Assembly: GCA_964035795.1 (NCBI GenBank)
Contig: OZ038322.1
Coordinates: 3,444,264 to 3,508,263, forward strand
Direction of reading: 5' to 3'
Source: Pterobdella sp. o SKG-2022
Taxonomy: Eukaryota > Annelida > Clitellata > Hirudinida > Piscicolidae
DNA: 64,000 bases
This document shows, piece after piece, positions 27,607 through 39,789 of this stretch. Both the position numbers and the translations under genes were made by a program. Position 1 is the stretch's first letter. Each line of letters starts with the position of its first letter. The notes under the pieces were generated by a model. It saw only the letters and a list, made by a program, of their open reading frames with translations. It did no database searches and was not told the origin of the DNA.

Positions 27607-30600
27607 ATGGAAGACAATAACATGAAAAATGACAAACCGCCAGAGGAAGAACCCTACGACGAGTCACTCATTCATAAGGTACATCTCCTTTAACTCTTAT
27701 TCCCGCATATATCACTTGTTCATCAAATGTAAATTCCATGATTAAGTAAATATAATCAAAAGATTAATTTAATTGTAAAATAAAATGATAAATGCCTTTT
27801 ATTTAATTAATTAATACATCAGACGATATTGGTAGGAGACAGCGGAGTTGGCAAGACTTCATTCCTTGTACAATTCGATCAAAAAAAATTTCACCCTGGG
27901 TCGTTTGCTGCCACTGTAGGCATTGGCTTCACTGTGGGTGACAACTTATCCTTTTTGTTTAATCAATTGATACGGCGTGCTGATTACTGGATGGATCAAT
28001 AGATGAAGAATGATGAATTTTGTGTTAATGAGTTTGTAGGTAGGTAAGTGGGTTGATTGATGGTTTGATGAAAAAATGAATGGTCCACTTAAGAGACTAT
28101 AAACAAATTTATTTGTTTGATTTCAACTTTTTAAATAATTATAATATAAAATTTTATAAATTAAAAAAAATTATTTTATAATTCAACGATAAAACACTGA
28201 AGAACAAGAGTGTGTGGGTGAAGGGGTTGGAGGTTCGACTGCAGATCTGGGACACTGCAGGCCAGGAGAGGTTCAGAAGCATCTCTCATGCCTACTACAG
28301 GGATGCCCATGGTGCATATCTGTTTATTATTTCTGTTGTTTTTATTATTGTTTCTATTACTATTATTGTTTTTATGATTATTATTTCCTAATATGGGTTG
28401 ATTATTTTAGTTTTTTATTGATAAAACTTAAAAAACCTAATATTAAAAGATTAAGTATTTTAAAAAAATTTTACACCATTTGATTTCCGCTCTTTGAAAA
28501 AAAAGAAACACTAAGATTTAGAAGAGTTTTCTTTTAATGTAAGAAGCGTTGCGTAAGTGCATTTACACTGTCAAGTGATGCATACAAAATGACGTACAGA
28601 TCATTTGACAATGTAAAAGCTTGATTGAATAAAACTGTGAAATCTTTCCAGTTTTTTCATTGCTATTCATCAAATTGAAATGAATTATGACTGTGACCAT
28701 TTTCTACAATGTTATTTACTGAGTAAACAAGCTGCCAATCGCAACTTAGTATTGAATTGTTTTATGTTTGTTTAAGTTTCAAACTCACATAAATCAAAAT
28801 TGAAGATTTATCATATAATTTGTTTCACACATAATTTCATGCACTTTTCGCTTCAACAGCACTCTTCCTCCTCTATGACGTCAGCAACAAGAACAGCTTC
28901 AACAACATCAGCGTAAGTATGTGACAATGTGCAATGCAGATTTTAAAATCATATTACACGATTTCGACAAGTCTTAAGAGTAAAACCATTATCATTAAAG
29001 ACCTTTTGAGAGCTTCCAAGGTTGGATCGTTATCGTGATACGTGGAATGATGGGCCAACTCTGTTTGGTACAAGCACCATACTGGCCCCAAAAAAATCAA
29101 ATACCTTAATTTTTTGTTCCCACTTTATTGCTACCTCACCTTCATTGGTCTGAGGCAAATATTAAAACCCGCCTATTTCTATACATTAGTCCATAATGGC
29201 TGGATAATATTTCAACTTCCAAGTTTGCTTCTGTTGATGTGGATAATTGGGCATCTTTTGTTATACATCTTCAATAGAGTCACTTGGTGAGTGGCTGTAT
29301 TTCTTGAAGAATTTAATTTGAAGAGTTTTCAAAATGTATTAAGCTCTTCATATGAAACTTTTTGAAAGCACAAAGTTATTTTTTAGATTTCTTTACTAAT
29401 TCAGTTTTTACCAAATTTTCGACAATAATTTTTATTTTTGCAGCGAATAAGACTTGAAATTACACGAAATGAATTCCAAACCACTTTAAAAAAACACTCC
29501 CTTCATAAAAGTAGCTATTATCCCGACATAAACCTCTTCTTATTGTAAGGGTCTCGACATAAACCTCCTAATATTGTAAGGGTCCTGTACTTGGCAGTAG
29601 TTAAGATCAAATGTCGCTTTCATTGTAAGTTTCATTTCCGCACTCATACAACAATAACCACTACCTGCATAAAAGACCTTCATTGGAATGCTAATACTAT
29701 CAGTGATTGTTGTCTACCATCTACATATTCATGATGTGCCTGAGAGCATAGTAAAAAATATAAATAACTTTAAATCGTATTAGTTATTGTATGAACCTAC
29801 TGATAAGAGTTTCATAAATCCCTATAACACCCATCGTGAATTGTATTAATTAGTTTTAATCATTTATAAAATTTTATTAAAACATTCAAAATAATGAATA
29901 CAATGTATATCGAAGGCATGGTTGGCAGAGATCAACGAGTATGCCCAAGAAGACATAACAGTGATACTAATAGGCAACAAGGCAGACATGCAAGCTGAGA
30001 GACAAGTGAAGAAGGAAGAAGGAGAATCTATTGCCAAGGTTGACAAATTTTTTTTATTCGTTTATTTTCTATTTTTTTGTTATTACATGTTTGTTTTGAA
30101 AAACTTTATTGTATGTTTGTTTTATATTTTTAAAAAAATGCAGTAGCATGGTTCATATTAACTTTTGACATCCTCGAAACATTGGAGCATTGGCATGGTA
30201 ACCAGTGAAACATGCCTCACGAACGAGTCAAGTGCTCTTCAGTCTTGGATGGCAATCACCTATAAATGCGGTTTAAATGAAAACCCAGTTTCTAGTCTGC
30301 AAACCAGATAGCTACAGCTAGTTTTCAAACATTTATGGACGTCAACCGAAAACTTTTAACAATCAACACAAAAGTTATGGGCACCAGCCTGAAAAGAAAA
30401 TAAAGCTCTGAAAAAAGTGGAAAGCATAACAGCTGTAAAAAACGTTATATGAGGTTTGATACGCCCCACCAAAATTGGAAATCAGATGGAGTTGGTGAAA
30501 AAAAATGCATTTTAAAGAGTGAATGAGGAGGCTTAATTTTCACTTTGATAAATATCCAGTAGCCATATTGAAAAGTTAATATTTAATTCATAGTAGCTCT

Positions 30601-31034
30601 AAACAATCAAGCGATGTGCATTATTCCGGCTAGTTCTATAGTATATTGAGCTTTTGTTGGTGCAATGTTTTCCAACATCAAAACTCCCACAGCACTTTGG
30701 AGTTAAGTTTTTTGAAACAAGCGCAAAGACTGCCGTCAATGTCCAAGAAGCTTTCGAAACCATTGCCACGTAATTTTATTGATTATTTTATACCTTGTTC
30801 CAGTATTAACATTATCTGTTAAATTGCATTTATATTTCGAATTTCTAAAATAAGAAAATTTGTATGAAGATGATACTCAGAAAAGATACTGAGCTCACTT
30901 GCACAGACTATTTTTATTAAGCCTATATAAATGGAAACTATACTAAATATTTCAGTGACCTGCTCCACCGCAAGAGCAAGCAACGCATGTCAAGAACAGT
31001 GCACATCGACCCCCCCTTTGTCTGTTGCAGTTGA
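27607..31034 (+). CDS. RAB26: Rab26/Rab37-type small GTPase, 207 residues
   Basis: Exons: 27607-27678, 27823-27933, 28203-28311, 28860-28912, 29916-30038, 30693-30769, 30956-31034 (TGA). Phases close throughout. GTP-binding motifs are intact: P loop GDSGVGKT (29-36), Thr55 in switch [12 protein letters not shown] (77-87), NKAD (136-139) and ETSAK (164-168). The C terminus ends VCCS, a dicysteine signal for geranylgeranylation. [19 protein letters not shown] and [11 protein letters not shown] are typical of the Rab26/37 branch, which acts on secretory granules and, for Rab26, links vesicles to autophagy. I cannot separate 26 from 37. One oddity: the switch I end, normally VGIDF in this branch, reads VGIGF (Gly59), which may change effector binding. 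The last two exons are separated by introns of 0.2-0.65 kb and are easily missed. It converges on ATP5PB, 457 bp away. Confidence 0.93.
28559..28620 (+). repeat. short imperfect hairpin in RAB26 intron 3
   Basis: Arms of about 22 bases (start GCATTTACACTGTC; end GACAATGTAAAAGC) pair with four mismatches around an 18-base loop. The size resembles a pre-miRNA stem-loop. The loop contains a TGACGTAC CRE-like string. Confidence 0.55.
29528..29585 (+). repeat. two tandem copies of a roughly 31-bp unit
   Basis: CGACATAAACCTC followed by TATTGTAAGGGTC occurs twice in tandem with small differences, inside RAB26 intron 4. The remaining introns of this gene hold no other feature I can name. Confidence 0.6.
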
Positions 31035-31491
31035 TCTCTATCTTGTCCTCATTCCAATCAATTGGCATTATTTCAAACAAAATCGTCTTATTTGTTACTT
31101 TAATTATTAATAATGTAACGGTGTTTAGTATCATGGACTAGCATAGAAGCTGACTTGAACTTTCAATTGTGATAGCTCAATGCTTTAGATTTTCAAACGC
31201 GGTACTGGAGCTTTAATACCTCATAACCCTGTCGACTTGAACAGCGGCCTACAAAATCACTTGGAAGTTGTTATATTGTCAATTTTGAACATGCGAACGA
31301 ATCGACGTAAACTTTTGTGTTTGAAGTTTTTGAACAATTTATTCAATATTTATAACCATGTGGAGATTGAATAAATAAAAAAATCAAAAGTTATTTTTGA
31401 AATGTCTATTAAATCTCCCACGAACGCCTCAAGCAATAAAAATGCTTCCACAAACAACCAGTGATTTTTAATAATTATATGTTAATGTTTC

Positions 31492-34400
31492 TTAAGCCGC
31501 AGCATGCTTCTGGGAAAGAAGTTTCAAATCTGCAATGCATTTGCTTAGAGCATCCTTTTCCTATGTGGATGAGAAAATCAAGCATAAAAGATAATGTAAA
31601 TATTTTGATCGAGTTATCTAACAGATAATCAACAAAAGGCGAAAAACAAAGTTAAATGAAGTAATGAAAAAATGAATACAACGCCAAAGAAAAATTTTAA
31701 ATCCAAACTAGGACTTGAGCTCCATTCAACCAAAAAACTTAATGGCCCATCTGCAAATGCAACATCAAACGTGACCAACTTGTTGTGGAGTGATGCTTTT
31801 GACGACATTGTCCACGATCCACTTAGACATGTGCGTCTGTTCAATCCTCTTTTGTGTCGCCTCTTTTTCTACCAAGTAATCCTGCAATGTGTGTAATGAG
31901 TGGCTTATGTGAGTAAAAATGCATCTATAACATTTTTGTAAGTTATCAACAAAAAATTAAGTGTCACAAAACGATGAGCGATAAACAAGCATTTGACTGA
32001 AATTAACTTAATAAAAAACACAAATCTTCACCAATCTCTTTTTAACAGTGTTGTGCACCTCTCCGAGTCTCTGTCTGTATGCACTCTCCAGCTGTAAGTC
32101 CACATTCTCCTGTAGTTCCATGTGTTTATATATGCATGTTGATGAATTATTATGAGGTCAGTTGGAATGGAAGTGAACAATTTGAGATGGGTTGGGAGAA
32201 TGATAGCTTGGAAGGAGAAGAAATGAGAATGAACATATATTGAAAAAGCCAAAAAACAGTTTGACACTGAAAGTGTACAATATGAACCTCGAGGGGCATA
32301 AACCAGTTGGTAAGCCAAAAAAGACCAGAAAGAAATGCGTGAAAGAAGATTTAGAAATACTGGGGTTAGAAGAGAGCCAGGCTTTCGAAAGAGATTTATT
32401 GGAAACTTCAAACCCCTCTGGAAAAGGGAAAAATGACGTAAAACGATGATGTTGATGAGTGTGACAGAAAAACTCTAGCAAAACAGTATAAATATTATCA
32501 GTGTTGTGCGATGGTATCATGAAAAAACAGAAAAGAGTGTTGAGATTTTCACAAGTGGTAAAAAAATTGCACACATTTGATAAAAAAGAAATATCATGAA
32601 AAAAGTGGTTACAACTTGAAATTACAAAAGAGCAAAACAAGCATTGAGATAGGAAATGTTGGAATGAAAGTTGCAGAATGTAATGCAGTATTTATAAAGC
32701 GTTTTTCCTTATAGATCAAAGCACTCGCTACAAATTTAATGTAACAAAAACACATTGTGGAATGGTGCTAATTGTCGAATCATGTAAAATCGAAATTAAC
32801 CACTTTAATTAGTCATATGCTCTACCACTGAGCTATAGAGGCAGAAAAAAGATGAAGAAATGCCAAGAGATGATTTATGAGGGTTGTGGAAAAAGATTTG
32901 AGAAAAAAAATAGTATTTGGAAGATGCAAAGATGGGAAGTAAAAGAAACTTGCTGCAATGCATTATAAAGCCAAAAACAGTTATAATCATGATAACTATT
33001 AAAACTTGATAATATCTAAAGCATTTAACTTCCAAATAAAAATTAGTAGAAAGATTAAAATTTTTTTTCAAGATACAACATTCACTCATCATAAAAACAC
33101 TAGCATAGAGCCAAAAACTGATTAACGATAATTATGATAAAAATTCATATAACATTCCTATGTGATTCACACAACAGATTCTTGACAACACAGACCTTTT
33201 TGGACTGCCACAAGTACTTCTGACCCTCCTCCCTCCACTCGACTTTTTCCAGGTCCTTGATGGTCTCATGACTCTGCTCCTTCAACTGCTCCACTGGCCT
33301 CACAAACATCTCTGTGTTTACTTTCTGTGTGTCATTTCGGGGCAATCATGATGATACACAGATTTTTGAGTTTTTTATGAAAATGTATACAAGATACAAA
33401 GCTTTTTATTAACTAAATAACACTTAAGATACTTGAAAATGTTATTTAGTTAATGAAAAGCTTGGAATGTCAATAAAATTTATTTGTGCTCCTGAATATA
33501 AATTAAAAATAACTTTCTAAATACTGTTGAAATTATAATCATAAAATTGTTATGGGCAAAAAAACAAAGAGATGAAAATACAAACATCAGTAGCTTTCTG
33601 AAGAGATTCAGAAATCTTGCCTCCCCACTTCTTACAGATGATGTAGAATGCCAACCAGTATGAAATAAAGTGAGTGAACTGATGCTCAATCATCACAATC
33701 TCTTTGGACAGGAGGAAGGTTGATAGACCAAACACTAACATATATGGACCTGTCAAGCAATTTATGATGAAAAAAAATATAATGTTCGTAGCTAATTTTC
33801 ATAATTATCATTGTACAATTAAGATAGGTTGGAATAGATTCCTGAATTATCAAAATTGAAAACAATTAATTCATATCATACCAGTAACTCCAGTCTTTTC
33901 ATAAAAGTTGTCAAACCATGCCTTAGGCATGAAGACCAGTCGGGTTGGTGGGCATTCTTCAGGCCTCTTCAACAAGGGGAAGTTCTTCTCATCCCTCTGT
34001 TCACTGAAAAACAACTTGTTTGCCTCATCCCAGTTTTTCAGTCTCTTTAAAATAAATTCCATTATGGATTTTTTCTTGTTTGCCAAAACGATATATACCC
34101 ATTCAATATATATTGGAAATTAAATTACTGTTTCACATCTTGAAAACTTATTGTAGCAAAATCTCAATAATACAAACAGCTTCAATGCTAGTGTCAACTT
34201 CTGGGTAAACGGGACATCCATTAATGGTTTTACCAGTTGTAGCTGTGGTCGCTTGCCTGCACAACACTCCAAACCTAAACAAGTCTCCTATATTGGAAAA
34301 ATAATTAATTTTAATGCCAAATTCGTATGGTATAAAAAGTTTTTATTGAAATAAAAAATATTTTATGATATTATTCTTTAAATTGACGGAGATCTTCCTC

Positions 34401-34527
34401 TAACCTTGAACTTTCTTAACTGATTTATGCTTATCGTTACAAATTATTTTTGAGAAATTTTTTAAAATAAAAAAAAAAATAAAATTTCAATTTTATTACC
34501 ACTTTTAAAAGAAAGTCGCGAAAGCAT
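31492..34527 (-). CDS. ATP5PB: ATP synthase F0 subunit b, mitochondrial, 304 residues
   Basis: Eight exons (minus): 34527-34500, 34287-34178, 34074-33882, 33749-33586, 33324-33154, 32109-32032, 31881-31780, 31560-31492. All are GT-AG with closed phases. The subunit forms the peripheral stalk that holds the F1 head against the rotor in the inner membrane. The first exon begins MLSRLSFKSG, a basic presequence-like start. KTGVTGPYMLVFGLSTFLLSKE marks the conserved membrane hairpin entry. A long charged helix follows, with YRQRLGEVHNTVKKRL and SKWIVDNVVKSITPQQ. The last exon ends in KCIADLKLLSQK, matching the family C-terminal box. It is longer than the human precursor (256), mostly in the N-terminal segment. 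Intron 5 (32110-33153) carries a LINE remnant and a SINE, and intron 4 a hairpin. It is divergent from PBDC1 (473 bp). Confidence 0.93.
32161..32449 (+). pseudogene. LINE reverse-transcriptase C-terminal remnant
   Basis: Two short plus-strand frames, broken by stops near 32229, recall the C-terminal end of an invertebrate non-LTR reverse transcriptase: NNLRWVGRMIAW (the RWxGH box, His replaced by Arg), then KPVGKPKKTRKKCVKEDLEI followed by LGLEESQAFERD. The fragment lies antisense in ATP5PB intron 5. Confidence 0.7.
32690..32845 (-). repeat. tRNA-derived SINE, copy 1 (ATP5PB intron 5)
   Basis: On the minus strand it starts with a canonical tRNA head (CTATAGCTCAGTGGTAGAGC, an A-box D arm), then a decayed B box, then a body whose 3' part (ACATTAAATTTGTAGC, TTGATCTATAAGGAAAA) is shared with the copy at 48.95-49.1 kb. 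A CATTA-rich tail follows. Confidence 0.82.
33399..33463 (+). repeat. 65-nt hairpin in ATP5PB intron 4
   Basis: Arms of 24-25 bases (33399-33423 and 33440-33463), both bounded by AAGCTT, pair with one G-U and one unpaired position around a 16-base loop. Size and symmetry resemble a pre-miRNA, or a very short foldback element. Confidence 0.65.
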
Positions 34528-35000
34528 TGTAACAAGTTAAGGCTCAAGACAAGAACGAAAACATGGAAAGAGAACTGATAGTGATACTAAAATATTTTAT
34601 TTACTCATAAATCGAAAACTTTGAAGTGTGTTGAATTAAGATGAAAAGCTTTTTTTGAGTAATAAATTAACATTAATGTATTTTTTTGAAAATATGACTT
34701 GAATCTTTATTTATACATTTAAAAAATCGTGAGCGATAAAGATCAATGCGATTTGCCATGAACAAATTTGTAATTGCTATTATTTCATATTATATAAATA
34801 AATTCGGATTGTATAATTAGTGAATATTATATTTAAAAGCTTTTGCATTTTTAAAATTAAAATTATTTTTTAAAGAATCAAAGTGAAGTCAGTAACATAA
34901 AAAACATCCTAGAACAACCAGCCGAAAACTTTGGCAATGATGTTTGTCTCTTTCCAATTTAAACTATAAAAACTCATTATTTTCAGTTAAAATTTTTTCA
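34528..35000. promoter_or_regulatory. divergent promoter region, ATP5PB / PBDC1
   Basis: The 473 bp between the two start codons must contain both promoters. It is AT-rich with no obvious TATA box at a convincing distance. Confidence 0.45.
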
Positions 35001-37394
35001 ATGAGTAATGTTCAAATTGTAACTATAACTGAATCAAAACAGCCTCAAATAGAAATAGCTTGGGCAATGAAAGCCCATGACCATGCTGAAACACACTTCA
35101 ATGTTAGTCTTTAATTAAAATCAAACTATCAGAATAATTTAAAATATTTTTATTTTTTGTATACTTATTTTGGATTTTTTAGGGCATACTGTAGTCCTAT
35201 TATTTACTAAAATTTAAACTATAATCAACTCAGCAAGTGATTACAAGAGTAATTACTGAAACAAAAATTTTAAAATAATGGTTATTTTATTATAGTAGTT
35301 TGTTCTTTCAGTGAAGTCTTAAAAACTACTATAGACTATATAATGTACTAAATGAGCATGACTACATCGAACCAATCATACCACAAAACTTAAGTACCAA
35401 AAAAACATTGACACTGAAATTTTCAGAGTTCATTATTCTCAAAAACTTGAAAATTAACATTTCTGCTAACTAAAGTTTTCAACATTTTCTCTAATAAACC
35501 ACAGAATCTAACAATTACCCACATCAACTAACTCAACTAAACACCCACACTCAAATTTCTACCCACAGCCACTCACTACAATCAGCTGGGATGAGATTTT
35601 AAAAATCAAACTGGGCATACATACATAATTTGCAATTTTTTTATCCAAAAGCCACTCACCATATAACTTTAATTTAAAACTTTTACAACTGTTATGTCAT
35701 CAAGTATATAAGAAGACTGCAAATATCCAGGATTGATTGTCTAAATAATTTTATTTTGTTATATATTGTACTTGAAAAAAGATAATTTTCAAAAAAGCTT
35801 CATCCTCTGCTGAGGGAAAGGGGCTATAAATAGAATGATTGAATGAACATACAGGTCATTACTTTTCATTGAGTAATAATTAAATAATTATAATGATGAT
35901 GACTTTTCAATAACATTTTCAGCTTATAAGTTCAGTCGATCCAACCCAGTTAAGGCTGAGCAAAGTGGATGATGAACTTTATAACAAGGTCACTATAAGC
36001 ATCTATTGTTGCTTTTTAAAATCTTGATATATCTTTTGTATATAACCATCTACAACCATTATTTTAGTTATGTTTTTTCTACAAGTACCATACATTTCTT
36101 AAAGAGATGACTTGATGAAACCCAGGTAAAATCAGAGTTTGCAGATCTGAGGTTCGACATCATAACAGAAGAATCTATAAAATCCAAAGAAGCCAAAGAG
36201 GTGCATGTGAATTATTAGTTTGTTGAGTTACCAACAAGATGCTTTTATATCAAAAGCATATTGTGTCATTGTGTTGCTGTAGTTTAGGTTTTTTATTTGA
36301 AAAGCTGCCCTTAATAATAAAAATTCAACTAATTGTTTTTGTTAATTACAAGTTATCATAAATAATATTCAATAATTATAAAGATTTTCTTAAGTCACCT
36401 TAAAATGAGAAGATTCACAAACACTAAATAATTTTTATCAAAATATTTTAATAATTATGAAATTAAATTGAAAATGTTACTTCGATAACTAAAAGCATCA
36501 TATTTCATTAAAACTATTTAGTGTTCTTAAATCTATTACTATTCAACCTCTCACAGAAATGGCGGCCATTTTTGAATGAGTTTGAGGGCAGGATTGTGGA
36601 TTGGAACATGGCCACCCTCTTGAGACTTTGTTGCCATGGTGATGTTTCTCCTGAAAACACCATCATCGGTGAGTCATCATTTTCCTGTTTGCTTTTGTTT
36701 GTATTGCGTACAATTCAAATTAGAAGGTTAAAGCTAAAGTAGAATTAGGAGGAAGATTCAATCAATCAATCAAATCCTTTTTATAGCCCGTTTTCCTTTA
36801 ACAAAGGTTGGGCTTTTTGAAAGTTCTATCTCGAAGTCGGCCTTTCCATTCAGAGTGATCGAGTAGATCCGCACAAACCATGTCTAGCTTTCTTTTATCA
36901 TTCAATATAAGCTCGTTCCAAGTCATTTTGGGCCTACTAGGTTTCTTGCAAGTATCTTTATCCAACTTTCGCACCTGAGAGATCCAACCCACGCTACACT
37001 TTACATGTTCAAACCACCTCATTCTGCTTTTTATTTTATTATGGATTTTATCTTTTTTTTTCTTGTTTTAGCTATTTTATTTTTCATTTTTGTAGTTGTA
37101 ATCATATGCTTACATTACAAACCATTTTTTTTTTTTTTTTAATTATTCAATATTTTTTCAAGTTTGCATGAAACATTCAGTTTGGCAATAATTATTTCAA
37201 ACTCCATTTTGACGTATAATTGAAAATTGTGTGTTTTCATCTTTAAAATATTATTGCTTATTAAATAACGCCATTACAATAATAAACTTGAATCACCCAC
37301 AGTGCCAAGAACACAGTGGCTTGCAATCGAAGTGGTCAGAAACAGAGAGGGTCTTAACAACTCCCTCAGAACAACTTACGCCAGAAAAAAATAA
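35001..37394 (+). CDS. PBDC1: PBDC1 (polysaccharide biosynthesis domain-containing 1), 148 residues
   Basis: Exons: 35001-35102, 35923-35988, 36126-36200, 36557-36668, 37303-37394 (TAA). Phases close. The conserved core of this small cytosolic family is visible in order: EIAWAMKAHDHAE, LISSVDPTQLRLSKVDDELY, EEIYN-like linker residues FADLRFDIITEE, KWRPFLNEFEGRIVDWN, TLLRL, ENTII and VPRTQWLAIEVVRNREGLN. The acidic C-terminal tail of mammalian PBDC1 is absent, and the protein ends soon after the core in YARKK. The molecular function is poorly known; the yeast and human family members have been linked to folding or assembly of other proteins. Intron 4 (36669-37302) contains an antisense LINE 3' end. 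Confidence 0.93.
36755..37030 (-). pseudogene. LINE 3' end (reverse transcriptase C terminus and tail)
   Basis: An intact minus frame of 74 codons begins MRWFEHVKC, then RPKMTWNELIL, then DLLDHSEWKGRLRDR, matching the C-terminal box of invertebrate non-LTR reverse transcriptases. Downstream on the minus strand it ends in a (TTGA)n tail (36755-36771). The element is 5'-truncated and sits in PBDC1 intron 4. Confidence 0.8.
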
Positions 37395-38912
37395 TTTTAA
37401 ATTTATTTTACTTTTTTTATTTAAAAAAAAATGAATTTTCTTTTTTATTTAAGAATCTAATTTTATTTACGGTTAGCTTTTTGATATATCTACAAAGTAA
37501 CAATTTAAATTCGTTGTGGTCCACAGATGTTTTTTATGAAAAAATCGTCCATGTTCTTGTACCCTTCCTTCCGGGTTTTATGAGTCTTCCACTCAAACTT
37601 CATCAAAACACTACATTGGGCAAAACTACTCTTGTGCACACTAATTCTGATTGAGTTTCTGCAGCCTTGGTGAATCCATTTCGATTTAAAGTCTCACACA
37701 TTTCAGTGATAACAAACGATGTTTGAACTTTAAAATTATTTTTGTTTCGCTTCTGGACATCCTTTTTTTTAGTTTTCAAGCTTTGCTAAGCAACCACCCC
37801 TTTTGGCATTCAATCGCCATTTTTGAACAAACCAGGCTCAAATCTCTGCATATTCAATATTCTATCTTCAAATCTCGTTTCTCTAAAAAATTTTTTTATA
37901 CGATATAACCTTACGAAACAAATTAGACAATATGAAGAAAAATTCCGAGCAAAAGGTATCAAGGTTTTCAGTTTTACTACTAGCTTCCCTGATTTTTATC
38001 TCATTTTTGAGCACAAGCCATCAACAGTTGCCCACAATTTTTTATGTTATGTGCCATTGTTTTCAGCTTGTTTCAAGTTTGTTATATGTTGCGCGTCAGC
38101 GTTCAGCTTTTCAAGACTTTCAGTTTTTACTTTGTCCGAAAGACAATGGCAAACTGGAAAAAACTACAAAACGTATTTTGAGAACTCCAGTTTTTACATT
38201 AAAATAATGCGTCATCTTTTGCTTTTACTGACGATTCTACCTAAACATGGTATTAGAATATATGATGATATGTCTCATCTTCTCTACTTACATCAATGAA
38301 TCAGTTTCAATTTTTTTTCTGAAATTTCATTCAACCCATTTTATTTGACATTAATGCCTTTCCAATTTATCTCTGGTATTTCATTCTTTCTTGTGTATTG
38401 CCCAATTCCGATGTCTATTTCAGACCCCTGTTATAATTGATAGCTTGCTGGTCTGTTAAGCAATACTTTGTTCATTTTTTATATTCTGCTTCGAAGAGAA
38501 CCGGTGGTCTGTATTTATCGGTTTTTGATTGCTCGCAATAGATGCTATTCGAGTCATATAATGGTAAACATAAAATAAAGAAAAATTAACAAAAACTCGT
38601 CAAAATTTATTATTTCCATTAGAATTATATTTTTCGTAGTCAACATTGAATTTTTCCTTCCTCATAGTTTAACACACTAAAATTGCTCTAAATTTTGTAT
38701 GCTAACATTTTAAAGGAGCTAATAACAAAAAGATTCCTACCTTGGAAATATAACTAAATGTTTTAGTAATTTTTGATTAGAACTAAATTTTATTGAATCC
38801 AAAAATTATAGTTAATCTCTACAATTTAAAGGTTGAAATTTCAAAATGAGTTCTTTATGAGCAAAGAAAATATCCAAAAACTTGGGCTTAACAACTTGAT
38901 AATGATGATGTT
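37395..38912. other. intergenic, no gene supported
   Basis: Between PBDC1 and the family A repeat. Plus-strand frames at 37723-38299 are Phe/Leu-rich and look like chance. I see no RNA gene. Confidence 0.45.
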
Positions 38913-39130
38913 GTTGAGTGCCAACTTCCAGACTCTTCCGACATTTTTTGGAACGAGTACCAAAAGAAACTTGTAGGTTCCAGTTGTTTGTGACTTGGTG
39001 AGCAGTGAAAAAAGGAGAATGGATACTTGAAATGCTCTGTGGTTGGAAGTTGACATGGTTTAGATTCTCTTCGACACTCTTGTTGGAGTGCACACCTGGC
39101 ACCACGAGAAGGTGGTCTCTTTCGCCGGTC
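38913..39130 (-). repeat. dispersed repeat family A, copy 2
   Basis: Second copy of the element at 12878-13100, same orientation, with perhaps 15-20 per cent divergence and small indels by eye. It again abuts a GAT-rich tract on the left, consistent with an (ATC)n-tailed retroposon on the minus strand. The stretch from here to MGST3 at 39790 shows nothing else. Confidence 0.75.
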
Positions 39131-39789
39131 TGATTGTGATGAAGAAAGGATCTGTTCCTAACCTACCAGTGTAACATGAATTTAAAAAAAATTAAAAACC
39201 TCTAAAATTCATGTTCTTTTCGGGGCAGTTTCCAGAAGTGTTTAATTTCTACAAATGAATGTTTTTCTTTTCCGTTTTATAAAGCATCTTCTTTAAAAAA
39301 ATTATTATTTAGATTTAAACTAGAACCTTTTATCTTTGTCGTTCAACATAAAATCTTTTTTTGTAATGTAATAAATTTTAACCAAAAACGAGTAAATAAA
39401 ATTAATTATAAGTCGCTACATAAGTTTTCTTTTACTTGCTACCTTTTGTCCTTGCTGAGACTTCATAAAAACCTCTCGAAGTACCGTTTGTCAAATTTTT
39501 ATTTTACATATTTCATAAAAGGCATTTAATAATTTTTATTATTTTTTTCTTAATATTGATTATATTTTACTTCATTAACTGTATCGTATATCAGAGTTTC
39601 ATCATGAAAGCGCCTGCTTTGAAATTATTTTTTTTAAAAATGATATTTCAGTTATTTGGCAAATTTTTTTTTAAATAAAAAATTACTGAATACCAAATAT
39701 GACATTTTATTAAACTTGTCCAAAGCTTTTCGTTTATCTTTTCAAGAACGTTAAGTGTAAGAATTTTTTTCGAATAATTTCAGGTAGAA

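Noticed and set aside
37723..38299. Overlapping plus-strand frames of up to 158 codons downstream of PBDC1
   Set aside because: Phe/Ser/Leu-rich composition typical of T-rich non-coding DNA; no domain.
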